Shown here in pieces: positions 33,298 to 34,367 of a stretch of 34,367 nucleotides of DNA. The DNA lies in NCBI GenBank assembly GCA_031279155.1, contig JAITJB010000120.1, positions 1 to 34,367 on the forward strand. The letters are read 5' to 3'. Under the pieces are notes generated by a model. It was not told where the DNA came from and did no database searches. It was given only the letters and a program-made list of their open reading frames with translations. Position numbers and translations under genes: made by a program. The first letter of the stretch is position 1. Every line of letters begins with the position of its first letter. The DNA is from Deltaproteobacteria bacterium. Lineage in GTDB: Bacteria > Desulfobacterota > Desulfarculia > Adiutricales > Adiutricaceae.

Positions 33298-33370
33298 TGG
33301 CGGGGAGTCCGGGAGTCCCACCCGGCTGTACGGGTTTAGAGCCCGTATGATCAGTTGCGATCCACCCCCC
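33298..33370 (-). tRNA. pylT: tRNA-Pyl (anticodon CUA), with encoded CCA
   Basis: On the minus strand the molecule folds as: acceptor GGGGGGU with ACUCCCC (one G-U pair); a single linker base; 4-bp D stem GAUC/GAUC with a 6-base loop; a single linker base; 6-bp anticodon stem UACGGG/CCCGUA with loop CU-CUA-AA; variable loop of only three bases (CAG); 5-bp T stem CCGGG/CCCGG with loop UGGGACU lacking the usual TPsiC; discriminator G; and a genomically encoded CCA (33300-33298). The 6-bp anticodon stem, one-base linker and tiny variable loop are hallmarks of tRNA-Pyl. The anticodon is at 33339-33337. It heads the Pyl operon. Confidence 0.97.
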
Positions 33371-33381
33371 AGACCGCGAAA

Positions 33382-33387
33382 ATTATA
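33382..33387 (-). promoter_or_regulatory. Candidate -10 box of the tRNA-Pyl/pyl operon
   Basis: A perfect TATAAT on the minus strand, 11 bases before the 5' end of tRNA-Pyl. No good -35 hexamer is seen at the proper distance, which may mean activator dependence or simply a weak promoter. Confidence 0.5.
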
Positions 33388-33675
33388 ACCCAATTTCCCT
33401 AAAAAGACACCCCTAAAGCCTCAAAATTTACCAAAAAAAATCTGCCCTAGATTTTTGTGGCCCTGATTTAGGTCGGATGGTAACGTATACAATTCGCCCT
33501 TTAGGGCTAACTATCAATGGGGCGATTGGCTAGCCATTGGTGTTCGGAGTCTTAAAAAATAATCCGTTTTGGGCCTAAAAAAGTTTGGGGTCGGATGCCC
33601 ATTGGGGAAAGTGTAAGCCTTAACATGCCTAAAGGACTAATTTTTTAAAGGCGGCATAAAACGTCAAAAAAAGTC
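33388..33675. other. Divergent intergenic region between the pyl operon and the second riboswitch
   Basis: No gene was found. AT-rich, with small repeats of GGGCTAA/GGGGCGATTGG type. It separates the minus-strand Pyl operon from a plus-strand promoter and B12 riboswitch. Confidence 0.4.
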
Positions 33676-33704
33676 TTGACAAAACGGAAAAACCTCTCTA
33701 GGAT
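33676..33704 (+). promoter_or_regulatory. Strong candidate promoter of the second riboswitch
   Basis: Perfect TTGACA (33676-33681), an optimal 17-bp spacer and TAGGAT (33699-33704), so transcription would start near 33711, just before the cobalamin riboswitch. Confidence 0.7.
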
Positions 33705-33744
33705 AAAAACGTCTTAAAAAAATACGATTTAACTTTTACTTTGC

Positions 33745-33925
33745 ATTACCGCTGTTTGTTTTACGCCTTCGGTAAGGCCGAAGAACATAGGGAATCCCGT
33801 GGAAATCGGGAGCGAACCCATCGCTGTAAAGTCTTTATACCGGAAACGGTGTCCGAAATAATACGCCCCTTGGATATTTCCTGGCAAGGCATTTCGGGTA
33901 AGACAAGTCAGAAAACCTAAAAACA
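33745..33925 (+). promoter_or_regulatory. Cobalamin (B12) riboswitch next to the pyl operon
   Basis: The core GGGAATCCCGTGGAAATCGGG (about 33791-33811) is followed by AGCGAACCCATCGCTGTAAAGTC, and the conserved 3' box appears as GTCAGAAAACCT (33908-33919). The 5' part contains GCCTTCGGTAAGGCCGAAG. Core sequence and spacing agree closely with the first riboswitch at 16580-16712. The gene it controls should lie right of about 34100, but no plausible one is seen before the window ends. Confidence 0.85.
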
Positions 33926-34063
33926 GACAGCCATAATATATCGTACCACTTGGGGAAAATAAGTTGTACCTATTAGGGACATCTAGGCCTGTTTAGGCTA
34001 TGAATTATCTAAAATAAAAATATTATAGGATAATTGTCCCGCAACTTGCTAGGTTTTTACGGA

Positions 34064-34101
34064 AACTCGGCTTCCTCATTTGGTGGAAGTCGAGTTTTTT
34101 T
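34064..34101 (+). terminator. Terminator downstream of the second B12 riboswitch
   Basis: AACTCGGCTTCC (34064-34075) pairs with GGAAGTCGAGTT (34085-34096) over 12 bp with one G-U pair, followed by seven T residues. Its place 145 bases after the aptamer fits a riboswitch expression platform. Confidence 0.85.
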
Positions 34102-34333
<232 letters not shown>

Positions 34334-34367
34334 CTGTCTGGGGGTGTGTGTATGTGTATGAATGTGA

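Overview
This window looks like chromosomal DNA of an anaerobic deltaproteobacterium (Desulfobacterota). The reasons are the gene order ftsH-folP-cdaA-ybbR-glmM, a [4Fe-4S]-type hybrid cluster protein, two cobalamin riboswitches, and a bacterial-type pyrrolysine (Pyl) cluster in which the synthetase is split into PylSn and PylSc. An autotransporter and several signal peptides indicate a Gram-negative envelope. Genus cannot be read from this sequence. A eukaryote-like CT microsatellite at the right end raises the possibility of a host-associated metagenomic contig with a chimeric tail.

Layout. 1-909: repeats, then recR. 1020-4669: a short peptide rich in Ile and Val codons, which looks like an ilv attenuation leader, then a tightly packed ilvB-ilvN-hisB-hisA operon. 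4699-7062: mutS2, followed by a 10-bp-periodic repeat. 7235-8214: two minus-strand genes, one small secreted protein and one small two-helix membrane protein. 8566-15603: infA with its promoter and terminator, then ftsH-folP-cdaA-ybbR-glmM (protein quality control, folate, c-di-AMP and peptidoglycan precursor supply). 15826-16206: a second small secreted protein that seems related to the first. 16580-18139: a cobalamin riboswitch, a terminator and cbiZ (corrinoid salvage). 18338-22810: a 1490-residue autotransporter with an AT-rich passenger built on a repeated GGG-x-x-G motif. 22898-26018: minus-strand universal stress protein, a sugar/choline-kinase-like phosphotransferase and a Memo-family protein. 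26545-29301: an RsiV-like secreted protein and hcp, the latter with a perfect FNR-type palindrome upstream. 29350-33370 (minus strand): tRNA-Pyl, pylSn, pylSc, pylB, pylC and then trmL. 33676-34101: a strong promoter, a second cobalamin riboswitch and a terminator, whose regulated gene is not visible.

How the genes work together. The most distinctive theme is corrinoid plus pyrrolysine. CbiZ salvages foreign corrinoids under B12 control, a second B12 switch sits divergently next to the Pyl operon, and the known Pyl-containing enzymes of bacteria are corrinoid-dependent methylamine methyltransferases (none is in this window). The Pyl cluster has tRNA, both synthetase halves, PylB and PylC, but no pylD; trmL occupies the place where pylD could be expected. 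UAG is still used as the terminal codon of hisB, infA, folP and glmM, so UAG is not reserved for Pyl here.

A second theme is short tandem repeats with many different unit lengths (9, 10/40, 15, 18, 23 and 36 bp) in most larger intergenic gaps and inside cbiZ and the autotransporter gene.
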